Below are positions 7,842 to 15,747 of a stretch of DNA of 51,525 bases, one piece after another. The notes below the pieces were generated by a model. That model searched no databases, was not told where the DNA came from, and was given only the letters and a program-made list of their open reading frames with translations. Positions within the stretch are counted from its first letter, which is position 1, and each line of letters begins with the position of its first letter. The position numbers and the translations under genes were made by a program. This DNA comes from an uncultured Eubacteriales bacterium (GTDB lineage: Bacteria > Bacillota > Clostridia > Oscillospirales > Oscillospiraceae): contig UQXI01000020.1 in NCBI GenBank assembly GCA_900544975.1, forward strand, positions 1 through 51,525, written 5' to 3'.

Positions 7842-7951
7842 TGGGGGGGTGGACCTATATGTTTGTCTAGAGAAGACATTGTGCATTTTCCGTCCATGTT
7901 CGGCGAATACGAAATGCCTACTACGGGCGGACACATGGGTCCGCCCCTACG
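7842..7951 (+). repeat. 108-bp palindromic intergenic repeat, copy A (left end degenerate)
   Basis: The right end carries CGGGCGGACACATGGGTCC followed by GCCCCTAC, the mirror of the left terminus of intact copies. The interior matches copy B (TGTTCGGCGAATACGAAATG). The left terminus has decayed to GGGTGGACCTATATG. It lies in the 700-base gap between the CRISPR array and cas10. Confidence 0.8.
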
Positions 7952-8080
7952 ATGGGGTACCGACGTGGTGGGTGGCCAGATTCTTTGGCGCTGCTGTAGG
8001 TTGTAGTTTCTTTTCGCCAGAAATGGGCACAAAAATGACAAAATAGGTTGGGTAATTTCTGCCCAGTCTTGCCGCTTGCC

Positions 8081-8188
8081 GTAGGGGCGGACCTGTGTGT
8101 CCGCCCGGCGGGGACGTTGTGCGTTTTCTGCCCATGTTCTGCGAATACGAAATGCCTACCACGGGCGGACACATGGGTCCGCCCCTAC
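8081..8188 (+). repeat. 108-bp palindromic intergenic repeat, copy B (intact)
   Basis: Both ends are present: GTAGGGGCGGACC...GTCCGCCCG at the left and its inverted counterpart ending GTCCGCCCCTAC at the right, about 27 bases each. Each terminus is itself a near palindrome. The start lies 239 bases after the start of copy A. Short ORFs within it (encoding VRPAG or CVRP-like strings) are artefacts of the repeat. Confidence 0.85.
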
Positions 8189-8276
8189 GATGAGATACCG
8201 ACGCGGTGTATGAACGGATTGTGCGCCTGGTGGAAATGTGTACGCGCGGTTTGCCTCTATGGTGTGGTGGAGAAGA

Positions 8277-8308
8277 AAATGGGACTTTTCGTGTGAAAGT
8301 CCCATTTT
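8277..8308 (+). terminator. Rho-independent terminator upstream of the cas operon
   Basis: AAATGGGACTTT (8277-8288) pairs with AAAGTCCCATTT (8296-8307), followed by TTTATT. It lies 16 bases before the cas promoter -35 and would insulate cas10 from array or repeat transcription. Confidence 0.75.
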
Positions 8309-8323
8309 TTATTGTGAATTTTC

Positions 8324-8363
8324 TTGCATCACGGGCTGGGGTGTGATATACTGATTTTGTCAG
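8324..8363 (+). promoter_or_regulatory. Predicted promoter of the cas10-csm-cas6 operon
   Basis: TTGCAT (8324-8329), a 17-base spacer, TATACT (8347-8352), followed by GATTTTGTCAG. It closely matches the array promoter at 7523-7562. The predicted leader to cas10 is about 100 bases. Confidence 0.65.
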
Positions 8364-8460
8364 AAAATGTAAAAATTACGGATTCTCAACCCGAAATTTT
8401 GCTGGATTTGGTGAATTTTGTTTTTTGCGGGGAGAGAACCTGGGAATGAGGTGATTTTGC

Positions 8461-10857
8461 TTGCACACCCAGACCTTACAGGTGACCTTGCGCTGCTTGC
8501 TGCAGGGGCTGGAGGAAATGGGCCGCCGGGGAGGCGGGCAAGGGGACTGGGGGCGGTTGCGGGAGCTGGGGCCTCAGTGGGCGCCGGTTTTGGATGGACT
8601 GCAGGAGCCGCTGCCCCAGAATCGGGTGACGGATCTGGCGCACCTGGCCAGACGCCTTTCCACTGCCGGGCATGAGCCGGAGGGAGTGGGCGGAACGGTG
8701 GATCCCCTGACGCCCCTGGCGACGGTGTTTACCCATATGCGGGGAGAGCACTCCGGTTATCTTCGGCCCCGGCAGGGGGCGGAGGACCAGCTGCCTCAGC
8801 TGGAATCCAAGAGGTTCTCGCTCCAGCCGGAAGACTACCAGCGCGCATGGGAGGGACTCCAGATGTCCCTGGCGGAGCTGCAACCGGAGGAATCGTCGGT
8901 GATTCCGGCGCTGCTCACTGCGCTGGAGCGGTGGACCAGTGATTTCCCGGATGAGGTCCGGGCTGGAGCAGAGACAGACCTCTCCCTCTACGACCGACGG
9001 CGGACAGCCGCTGCCTTTGGGTCCTGCTTGAGCGAGTATTTGTTGGCTCAGAAGGATTCGGGGTTCCAGGAGGCGACCCTGCGGAAGAAGGAAACCTTCC
9101 TCCTCTATACAGCCGGATTTTCCGGGATTCAGAAATTCATTTACACCGTGTCTACAGACGGCGCGCTGAAGTCTCTGCGCAGCCGCTCTTTTTTCCTGGA
9201 GCTACTGATGGAGCACTATGTAGACGAGTTGCTGGCGGCATGCCAGCTGAGCCGGGTCAATCTGCTGTTCCACGGCGGCGGGCAATGCCATTTGCTTCTC
9301 CAGAAGACGGAGGCGGTTGAGGAAGCTCTGGTGGTTTGGAACCGAAAGTTTAACAACTGGCTGATTCAGGAATTTGGGATTTCCCTCTACATGGATCACG
9401 GTTGGGTGGCTTGTTCCGGCAACGACCTGTTGAACGAACCGGCGGCGGAGTGCCCCTATGAACGAGTGTTCCACGAGTTGGGGCAGAAGCTGGAGCGGCA
9501 AAAGCTCCGCCGCTACAACGGGGAGCAGCTCCGACTCCTGAACCGGGAAGAAACAGACCAGCAGGGCCGGGAGTGCAAGGTTTGCGGGCGGACGGATCAT
9601 TTGGTCCCCCTCCGCGACCAGGAGGGGCAGGACGGGCCACAAGAATTCCGCTGTCCCTGGTGCAGGCGGTTTTTGGAGATGTCTAAGCAGCTCGTGGAAC
9701 GGGATGTGTATGTGGTGTACCGGGCTTCGGAGGAAAAGGAGAAGTCCAATTTACCATCTATGGATGAAAAGACAGTCAAGCTTCCTTTACCGGCTGTGGA
9801 TGGAAGGGTGTACCTTTGCTTAGAACAAGAAGAAACGGCCTGCGCCCACTTGGAGGGCGAGAAGGCCGTGGTACGAATCTATTCCAAAAAGTTTTTGCCG
9901 AAGCTACCGGGCAGCATCCGGCTGGATATGGGGGATTATGTATACCGCGAGCATGCCGCGCAGAAGGACTTGCCAACGATGGAAGGTTTGGCGGCTTGTT
10001 CCGAGGGCATCCAACGCATTGCCGTCTGCCGGATGGATGTGGACAACCTGGGCGCCGCGTTTCACTCTGGTTTCCAGCAGGAGGGGGAAACGGACCCGGT
10101 GAAGCGGCAGCGGTTTGTGAATCTGCCCCGCGCGGCAGCCCTCTCCCGGCAGATGACCCTGTTTTTCCGGCGCTATATCAACGGAATTTTGAGCCAAGCC
10201 TATGATGAGAAGTATTCGAGCATGGCCGTTGCCATTGTTTATGCTGGTGGCGACGATGTGTTTTTGGTGGGGGCATGGAATCAGGTGTTGGAGGCAGCTT
10301 GGCGAATTCGGGAGGCGTTCCAGTGCTTTACTTGTGGCGCGTTGACCATCAGCTGTGGTTTTACCCTCTTTGACAGTCACTTCCCCATCCGCCTGGCGGC
10401 GAGCCAGACGGCAGAGTTGGAGGAAAAGGCCAAGGGGCGGCATGGGGAAAAGGAGCATGAAGAAAAGGACGCCATCGCCTTGTTTACGCCAGAAGAAAAG
10501 CATGTTTATCAATGGGATGTGTTCCGGGAGCAGGTCCAGAAGGGAAAGTTGGAGGCTCTGAAGACGTTCTTCCTAGAGTATCCAGAGCGGGGAAACGCTT
10601 TTTTGCACCATATTATGGAGTTGCTGCGCCCGGTGGAAGATGGAGGGAACCGGCCAATTGAATTGGCGCGGTATGCGTATCTTTTGTCAAAGCTGGAGCC
10701 CAAGCGGAATTCTCCCAAATATCCGGCATATCGAGAATTTATAGAACAGGCCTATGGGTGGGCCTTGAGCGGCGAGGACCGCAGACAGTTGATCTCTGCA
10801 AGTTATCTCTATCTTTATGAAAATAGAAAGGAGAAAACCGATGGCGTTTCCCAATGA
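8461..10857 (+). CDS. cas10: Cas10/Csm1, large subunit of the type III-A effector; HD motif lost
   Basis: Cas10 is the signalling subunit of the Csm complex: on binding target RNA its Palm domain makes cyclic oligoadenylates. The 798 residues show Palm 1 (FHGGGQCHLLL, 270-280), a Cys4 zinc finger (Cys372, Cys375, Cys398, Cys401) and Palm 2 with GGDD at 596-599. At the N-terminus, where Csm1 proteins read LLHDIGK, this one reads LLQGLEE (13-19), and the later SLYDH motif reads SLYDR (175-179). The HD nuclease is therefore predicted inactive. Start is TTG at 8461 with GAGGTG seven bases before. First gene of the operon; overlaps csm2 by 17 bases. Confidence 0.93.
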   Translation: MHTQTLQVTLRCLLQGLEEMGRRGGGQGDWGRLRELGPQWAPVLDGLQEPLPQNRVTDLAHLARRLSTAGHEPEGVGGTVDPLTPLATVFTHMRGEHSGYLRPRQGAEDQLPQLESKRFSLQPEDYQRAWEGLQMSLAELQPEESSVIPALLTALERWTSDFPDEVRAGAETDLSLYDRRRTAAAFGSCLSEYLLAQKDSGFQEATLRKKETFLLYTAGFSGIQKFIYTVSTDGALKSLRSRSFFLELLMEHYVDELLAACQLSRVNLLFHGGGQCHLLLQKTEAVEEALVVWNRKFNNWLIQEFGISLYMDHGWVACSGNDLLNEPAAECPYERVFHELGQKLERQKLRRYNGEQLRLLNREETDQQGRECKVCGRTDHLVPLRDQEGQDGPQEFRCPWCRRFLEMSKQLVERDVYVVYRASEEKEKSNLPSMDEKTVKLPLPAVDGRVYLCLEQEETACAHLEGEKAVVRIYSKKFLPKLPGSIRLDMGDYVYREHAAQKDLPTMEGLAACSEGIQRIAVCRMDVDNLGAAFHSGFQQEGETDPVKRQRFVNLPRAAALSRQMTLFFRRYINGILSQAYDEKYSSMAVAIVYAGGDDVFLVGAWNQVLEAAWRIREAFQCFTCGALTISCGFTLFDSHFPIRLAASQTAELEEKAKGRHGEKEHEEKDAIALFTPEEKHVYQWDVFREQVQKGKLEALKTFFLEYPERGNAFLHHIMELLRPVEDGGNRPIELARYAYLLSKLEPKRNSPKYPAYREFIEQAYGWALSGEDRRQLISASYLYLYENRKEKTDGVSQ

Positions 10858-11293
10858 TAGAAACCAGTTTCAAAAAAGGGGCGGCCAAGGGAAGCCGCAG
10901 AGTAAGGGTCCAGAGCCGGTGAAGGTGGAAGAAGTGCCGGAGAACTATGTGGAGCAGGCCGAAAAAGTGATGTATGACCTGCGTAATCGGAGATCCATTA
11001 CCACCACCAAAATTCGGAATTTATTCAGCTTAGTTGTGGATATTTGCAGCGAAGAAGAGCTGCGTACTGAGAGCACCCTTCAGGATAAGAGCGTGGCAAG
11101 GCTCAAGCGGATGCATGTCCGGGTCATCTATGAGTCTGGCAGAGACAGTGGAACCAAGGAATTTGTAGAGAAGACGAAGCTACTGGAATACCTGAAATGG
11201 ATTGGAAATGACCGGAAGAGACTCATTCGGTTTACCCGTTATATGGAGGCGCTAGTCGCATTCCATCGATATTTTGGCGGTAAGGAGGCGTAA
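10841..11293 (+). CDS. csm2: Csm2, small subunit of the type III-A complex
   Basis: Csm2 forms the small-subunit filament along crRNA and target in the Csm complex. The 150-residue protein has a charged N-terminus and a helical core (YVEQAEKVMYDLRNRRSITTTKIRNLFSLV...RLKRMHVRVIYESGR), with the C-terminal segment FTRYMEALVAFHRYFGG, typical of Csm2. The start at 10841 has AAAGGAG eleven bases upstream; an upstream in-frame ATG at 10817 is less well placed. It overlaps the cas10 end and abuts csm3, consistent with one polycistronic mRNA. Confidence 0.88.
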   Translation: MAFPNDRNQFQKRGGQGKPQSKGPEPVKVEEVPENYVEQAEKVMYDLRNRRSITTTKIRNLFSLVVDICSEEELRTESTLQDKSVARLKRMHVRVIYESGRDSGTKEFVEKTKLLEYLKWIGNDRKRLIRFTRYMEALVAFHRYFGGKEA

Positions 11294-11977
11294 ATGGACA
11301 TGTACGGTAAAATTCTGATTACATGCAGCCTCGTGGTGCGGACGGGCCTGCATATTGGTGGTTCGGGGATCTTTTCCCCCATTGGAGCTGTGGACAGCCC
11401 TGTGATTCGGGATCCGCTGACGCAGCGGCCCATTGTGCCGGGCAGCAGCCTGAAGGGGAAGTTGCGTACGCTTCTGGTGCGTAGTGACAGCTATCAAAAG
11501 GGCAATGGGATTGAAAAGCTGCCCGAAATTGACCAGGAACCGGAAGAGATTCTCCGTTTGTTTGGCTGTGCAAATCCTGTCCGCCGGTCCCGTCTGCAAT
11601 TTTCCGACTGCTTTGTCCTCAATGCAGAGGAGATGGATGTAGTGGGCTTGACAGAAGTGAAGACGGAAAATGCCATCAGACGTAACGATTCCGTGGCCAA
11701 TCCCCGGCAGATTGAGCGGGTGAATCCCGGTGTGAAGTTTGGTGTTAGGATTGTATATGATATTGCGAAGAAAGAGGAGATGGAAGCGGATTTGACCTTG
11801 CTGGCCAAGGGAATGAAGCTGCTGCAGTTGGACTACCTGGGGGGCCATGGTTCCCGGGGCAGTGGGCGGGTGAGTTTCCGGGACTTCCATGTGACAAACT
11901 GTGAAGATCATCAGGAAGACAGCTCCCTGACGAGCCTCTTCAAAGAGGTGGAAGATTATGAATTACTTCCTGTTTAA
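11294..11977 (+). CDS. csm3: Csm3, RNA-cleaving backbone subunit of the type III-A complex
   Basis: Csm3 (RAMP, Cas7 group) lines the crRNA and cleaves bound target RNA at 6-nt steps. The motif GAVDSPVIRDP holds the predicted catalytic aspartate, Asp34, equivalent to Asp33 of the Streptococcus thermophilus enzyme, followed by PIVPGSSLKGKLRTLL. The glycine-rich loop YLGGHGSRGSGRVSF closes the RAMP fold. At 227 residues it has the family length. It starts directly at the csm2 stop and overlaps csm4 by 20 bases. Target RNA cleavage is predicted intact. Confidence 0.95.
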   Translation: MDMYGKILITCSLVVRTGLHIGGSGIFSPIGAVDSPVIRDPLTQRPIVPGSSLKGKLRTLLVRSDSYQKGNGIEKLPEIDQEPEEILRLFGCANPVRRSRLQFSDCFVLNAEEMDVVGLTEVKTENAIRRNDSVANPRQIERVNPGVKFGVRIVYDIAKKEEMEADLTLLAKGMKLLQLDYLGGHGSRGSGRVSFRDFHVTNCEDHQEDSSLTSLFKEVEDYELLPV

Positions 11978-12980
11978 GCTCCAGTTTGAGACTGCCGTCC
12001 ACTTTGGTTCCTCGGATGCGGCGCTGTCTCTGGCCACTTCGGAGGAGCATATTCGGGCGGATACGCTGTTTTCTGCCCTGTGCCAGACGGCCCTGTGTCT
12101 CTATGGGCCGGAGGGGGTGGAGGCGCTGTGCGGGCAGGTGCAGGAAGGGAAGCTGCTCCTCAGCGACACCATGCCCTGGCGGGGGGATACCCTGTTCCTT
12201 CCAAAGCCAGTGACACCTGTCGAGACGGAGCAGGACCTGCCGTCTGACCAGAAAAAGAAGCGGAAAAAGCAGCGGTGGATACCGGCATCTGCCTGGAAAG
12301 ATTATGCCACTGCCTTGCAGAGCAGCTCCAGCGTTACAGAGCAAGCGTGTTGCACTCGCTTTGGGAGACATATGGAGCTGACAAAGGCTGCGACTCCCCA
12401 GGGAAGCGATGCGCAGCCTTACCAAGTGGGGCTATTTCAATATAAGGGGATTTGCGGGGAGGAGAAACGGGAAGAATGCCAGCATTGCCCGAATGCCCAG
12501 TCCTGTTGTGGGCTCTATTTCCTGTGTGCCTGTCAGCCGGAGCAGATTGACCGGTTGACCAAGCTGGTGTCTGCCCTGGGGCTCAGCGGCCTGGGGGGAA
12601 AGACCAGCGCCGGGTTTGGCAAGTTCCGGATTGCAGGAGAAGAAGAGAGGCCGGTTGCGCTGGAGGGGAGTCAGGAGCTCCGGAGCCTGGGCCGCGGCCT
12701 TGCTGCCCAAAAGGGCCCTTACCTCCTCCTCACCACCAGTTTGCCGGAGGAAAAGGAGCTGGAGGGTGCGCTGAAGGATGCAGATTTCCGACTCATTCGC
12801 CGTAGCGGTTTTGTCCAGGCGGAGCTTTCCACGGCAATGAAAAAACGGAGCCAGTATTTCCTCTCTGCCGGGGCGGTTCTCCAGGTTCCCTTTCAGGGAG
12901 CGCTGTATCAGGTGGGCCACACGGGTGCTCACCCGGTGTACCGCTATGGCCGTCCGCTTTTGTTGGGGGTGCCAGAATGA
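11958..12980 (+). CDS. csm4: Csm4, crRNA 5'-handle-binding subunit of the type III-A complex
   Basis: Csm4 (Cas5 group RAMP) caps the complex at the crRNA 5' handle and contacts Cas10. The 340-residue protein begins YLFKLQF-like (NYFLFKLQFETAVHFG), with the HIRADTLFSALCQ motif typical of Csm4 and the Gly-rich LSGLGGKTSAGFGKF. It is odd in having a cysteine-dense insert around residues 155-195 (CGEEKREECQHCPNAQSCC, then CACQ), which could bind metal; this is not a general Csm4 feature that I know of. Overlaps of 20 bases with csm3 and 4 bases with csm5. Confidence 0.9.
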   Translation: MNYFLFKLQFETAVHFGSSDAALSLATSEEHIRADTLFSALCQTALCLYGPEGVEALCGQVQEGKLLLSDTMPWRGDTLFLPKPVTPVETEQDLPSDQKKKRKKQRWIPASAWKDYATALQSSSSVTEQACCTRFGRHMELTKAATPQGSDAQPYQVGLFQYKGICGEEKREECQHCPNAQSCCGLYFLCACQPEQIDRLTKLVSALGLSGLGGKTSAGFGKFRIAGEEERPVALEGSQELRSLGRGLAAQKGPYLLLTTSLPEEKELEGALKDADFRLIRRSGFVQAELSTAMKKRSQYFLSAGAVLQVPFQGALYQVGHTGAHPVYRYGRPLLLGVPE

Positions 12981-14077
12981 AAGAGCTGGGTCATTTGCAG
13001 GTCTATGACCTGATTTTGAGAACACGTACCCCTCTCTTTGTGGGGAGTGGGAAGAAGTATGTGAAGAAGGAATATCTGTTTGACCCGAAGAGCAAACGGG
13101 CATCGTTTCTAAAGGAAGATGCGTTTTTTCAGTTGCTGACGGACCGGAATCTGGAGGAACGGTATGAGCAGTTTATGCGGGGAGAGCAGGACAATCTATA
13201 TGCGTTTTTGACGCGGGACTGTCAACTGCGTCCCGAGGAAGTTCGCTCGGTGATTCGTTATTCTGTAGATGCCTCCGACGCAACGGTGGTCAAAGACAAG
13301 AAGCGGGAAATTCATGGATTTATTCGCAATGCTGCCGGGCAAGTTTATTTACCGGGCAGCAGTGTCAAAGGCGCCATTCGCACGGCGTTGCTCTTGGAAA
13401 AAATGCAGGAAGAGTTGCCCGAGAAAGACGAGGATCAGCGGAAGCGGGTGTTGGCATCGCGCAAGAGAGAGAAAGAGATTCCGGAAGGGCGATATCTCAA
13501 CCTGCTGGAGCTGAGAACCAGAGACGGAAAGGTGCTAGATGATGCGGTCAACAGCATCATGCGGGGGCTGCAGATCTCGGACAGCCTGCCTGTGCCGGAT
13601 TCTCAAATGATGCTGTCGAAGAAGGTGGATGTGAACCAAGACGGAGAAGCCCACACCATCACTTGCGTCCGGGAGTGCATCCGGCCGGAAGTGGAGCTGC
13701 ATTTGAAGCTGACTTTGGATCAATCAGTATGCAAAGGCAGCATTACAAAGGACAGTCTGCTGCAAACGGTTGACAGCTTTGCAGATGACTATTATAAGAC
13801 ATATGTGGAGAAGTTTAGGAAACCGGTGAACAGCGCCTATGAGGAGTACCAATACTGCCTGATTTTAGGCGGTGGGGCCGGGTTCTTCTCAAAAACCCTG
13901 GCGTATCCTTACTGGGGTGCAGAAGAAGCATTGCAACGGGTTTCCAATCGGCTGGATCGGTCCTTCCCAAAGCATCATCATAAGTCAGACCAGGAGATTT
14001 CTCCCAGAATGCTGAAATATGCCCAATATTGTGGGGAATTATATCCCTATGGCGTCTGTGAGGTGGATATCCGGTGA
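12977..14077 (+). CDS. csm5: Csm5, crRNA 3'-end subunit of the type III-A complex
   Basis: Csm5 (Cas7-group RAMP) caps the 3' end of the Csm3 filament and helps crRNA maturation. The 366 residues show an N-terminal RAMP strand (YDLILRTRTPLFVGSG), the motif QVYLPGSSVKGAIRTALL, and a Gly-rich LILGGGAGFFSKTL near the C-terminus. Length is near the family norm. ATGA overlaps join it to csm4 upstream and cas6 downstream, indicating translational coupling. Confidence 0.92.
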   Translation: MKELGHLQVYDLILRTRTPLFVGSGKKYVKKEYLFDPKSKRASFLKEDAFFQLLTDRNLEERYEQFMRGEQDNLYAFLTRDCQLRPEEVRSVIRYSVDASDATVVKDKKREIHGFIRNAAGQVYLPGSSVKGAIRTALLLEKMQEELPEKDEDQRKRVLASRKREKEIPEGRYLNLLELRTRDGKVLDDAVNSIMRGLQISDSLPVPDSQMMLSKKVDVNQDGEAHTITCVRECIRPEVELHLKLTLDQSVCKGSITKDSLLQTVDSFADDYYKTYVEKFRKPVNSAYEEYQYCLILGGGAGFFSKTLAYPYWGAEEALQRVSNRLDRSFPKHHHKSDQEISPRMLKYAQYCGELYPYGVCEVDIR

Positions 14078-14820
14078 TGACCCAACACCAGCTTGTGTTA
14101 CATACCCCAGACGGAAGGCCTATTCCAGCGGTTTGGGCATACCGGCTGTATGCCTGGCTCCTGACGCGGATGCCCAGGGAAGAGGGGGATTGGCTGCACC
14201 AGACGGGGGAGCATCCCATCAGTCAATTTCTCTCCTATGACAAGGATACCCAGCAAACGGTTTGGACGGTCAATCTCCTCTGCGCTGAGCTGGAGGAGCG
14301 GCTTTCGCCCCCGCTGTTGGAGACGAATGTCATTGACCTCCACGGCTGTTCTATTTCCGTAGAGCAACAGACAATCCGCAAGGTCCCGGGGCCGGAGGCG
14401 CTTATTTTCCAGGGACGGGAGCAGTGCCGGAAACGGGTGGAGATTCGGTTTCTCACCCCCACGGCATTTAAGCAGGCGGGGCGCTATGCCATTTTCCCCC
14501 AGGAACGGCTCCTGCTGCAGAGCATGCTCAGCCGTTGGAATTACCTGTGTCCGGACTATCCCCTCACGGATGAGGACGCCATTTCCGCCCTGCTGGAGGG
14601 GATTCACATTGTGGATTACGCCCTCCGGACCACCCGATACCGGATGAAGGACACGGCCATTCCCGGTTTCTGTGGCAAAATTCAGGTAGAGGCCAAGCTG
14701 CCCCTGCCCCTTTTGGAATTATGGGGTGCGCTGGTGTCTCTAGCGCCCTATGCGGGGGTGGGAGTGAAAACCACCCTGGGTATGGGTGGGGTGCAGGCAG
14801 CCTTTCAAAGTGACAAATAG
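14074..14820 (+). CDS. cas6: Cas6, CRISPR pre-crRNA endoribonuclease
   Basis: Cas6 cuts pre-crRNA within the repeats to release the 5' handle. The 248-residue protein has the two-RAMP layout, with the C-terminal Gly-rich loop LAPYAGVGVKTTLGMGGV characteristic of Cas6 and an internal HCxRVEIRFLTPTAFK-like stretch (KRVEIRFLTPTAFKQ). The likely catalytic His lies in the N-terminal part (WLHQTGEHPISQ), but which one is not certain. It is the last gene of the operon; no cas1, cas2 or csm6 follows. A perfect stem-loop lies just downstream. Confidence 0.9.
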   Translation: MMTQHQLVLHTPDGRPIPAVWAYRLYAWLLTRMPREEGDWLHQTGEHPISQFLSYDKDTQQTVWTVNLLCAELEERLSPPLLETNVIDLHGCSISVEQQTIRKVPGPEALIFQGREQCRKRVEIRFLTPTAFKQAGRYAIFPQERLLLQSMLSRWNYLCPDYPLTDEDAISALLEGIHIVDYALRTTRYRMKDTAIPGFCGKIQVEAKLPLPLLELWGALVSLAPYAGVGVKTTLGMGGVQAAFQSDK

Positions 14821-14830
14821 CAGGTTTTGT

Positions 14831-14871
14831 ATGCAAATCAGCCAGCCCAAACCGGGCTGGCTGATTTGCAT
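14831..14871 (+). terminator. Perfect 18-bp stem-loop between convergent operons
   Basis: ATGCAAATCAGCCAGCCC (14831-14848) pairs exactly with 14854-14871 around a five-base loop. It lies between the ends of cas6 (plus) and the ABC ATPase gene (minus), so it could end both transcripts, though neither side has a strong T-run. Confidence 0.6.
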
Positions 14872-14879
14872 GTGCACGG

Positions 14880-15743
14880 TCAATTTTGATTCATAAAGTA
14901 CAGATAAGCCTCATCCAGCCCCACCCGGATATCGGAAAAGCGGGAAGGGGGGAGGTTGGGGCCGACCAGGCGGAGGAGGAGTTGGGCGCCGTACTGGCAG
15001 ATGTTGGAGATGCGGTACTGGCTCTGGAGTTGAGGAAGCTCCTCTGGAGTGCAAAGGATCTCAGAGACAAAGGGTCTGGTTTGGGCTACCAGGGCGGCGG
15101 GGGTGTCTTGGGCGATGAGTTGGCCTTTGCGCAGGAGGAGAATTTCCTCGGCAATGGACTCCACGTCAGATACCACATGGGTGGCCAACAGGACGATTCG
15201 CTCTGTGGCGATGGCGGAGATGTAGTTCCGGATGCGAATCCGCTCCTCCGGGTCCAAACCGGCGGTGGGTTCATCCAGGAGGAGAATCTTGGGAGAGCCC
15301 AGCAGGGCCTGCACCAATAGAATCCGCTGCCGCATGCCGCCAGAGAGGCTGCCCATCTTTTTGTGCAGGCAGTCAGACAGGCCGACGACCTCCAAAAACT
15401 GGGCGATTTCCTCCCGCGCTTTGGCCCGAGACAGCCCCTTCAGGGCGGCCATGTAGTACAGAAAGCGGCCCACGGTGAACTCCTCATAATAACCCTGCTG
15501 TTGGGGCATATAGCCCACCAGAGCCCGGTAATTCCGTCCCAGCGCCAGGATTTCTTTCCCGTCGTAGAGAATATTCCCCGACTCCCGTTTGATGGTATCG
15601 GTGAGCAGGTTCATGAGAGTGCTCTTCCCCGCGCCGTTGGGACCCAGGAGGCCGTAGACGCCGGGGTGAAGACAGACGGTGAACTCCTTCAGGGCGCAGT
15701 TGGTTCCGTAATGCTTGGTCAGGCTTTCTATGTTCAGTTCCAT
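14880..15743 (-). CDS. ABC transporter ATPase, last gene of the lipoprotein/secreted-protein operon
   Basis: A 287-residue ABC ATPase with all motifs: Walker A GPNGAGKS, Q-loop YMPQQQGYY, signature LSGGMRQR, Walker B ILLLDEPTAGLD and H-loop LATHVV. The domain type is that of ABC-2 export/drug or bacteriocin-immunity transporters (CcmA/NatA-like). It powers the permease encoded four bases upstream and lies at the end of an eight-gene leftward operon. The C-terminal ~70 residues beyond the ATPase core are variable. Substrate unknown; export of, or protection against, the small secreted proteins of the operon is a reasonable inference from context. Confidence 0.93.
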   Translation of the reverse strand: MELNIESLTKHYGTNCALKEFTVCLHPGVYGLLGPNGAGKSTLMNLLTDTIKRESGNILYDGKEILALGRNYRALVGYMPQQQGYYEEFTVGRFLYYMAALKGLSRAKAREEIAQFLEVVGLSDCLHKKMGSLSGGMRQRILLVQALLGSPKILLLDEPTAGLDPEERIRIRNYISAIATERIVLLATHVVSDVESIAEEILLLRKGQLIAQDTPAALVAQTRPFVSEILCTPEELPQLQSQYRISNICQYGAQLLLRLVGPNLPPSRFSDIRVGLDEAYLYFMNQN

Positions 15744-15747
15744 AGTA

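Noticed and set aside
7444..8296. Several short frames in the CRISPR and repeat region
   Set aside because: They translate the CRISPR repeats or the palindromic repeats (CVRP, GPPLR strings) and are not genes.
14821..14880. A further CRISPR repeat or attachment site at the long palindrome after cas6
   Set aside because: It shares no sequence with the array repeat and is a simple stem-loop between convergent genes.
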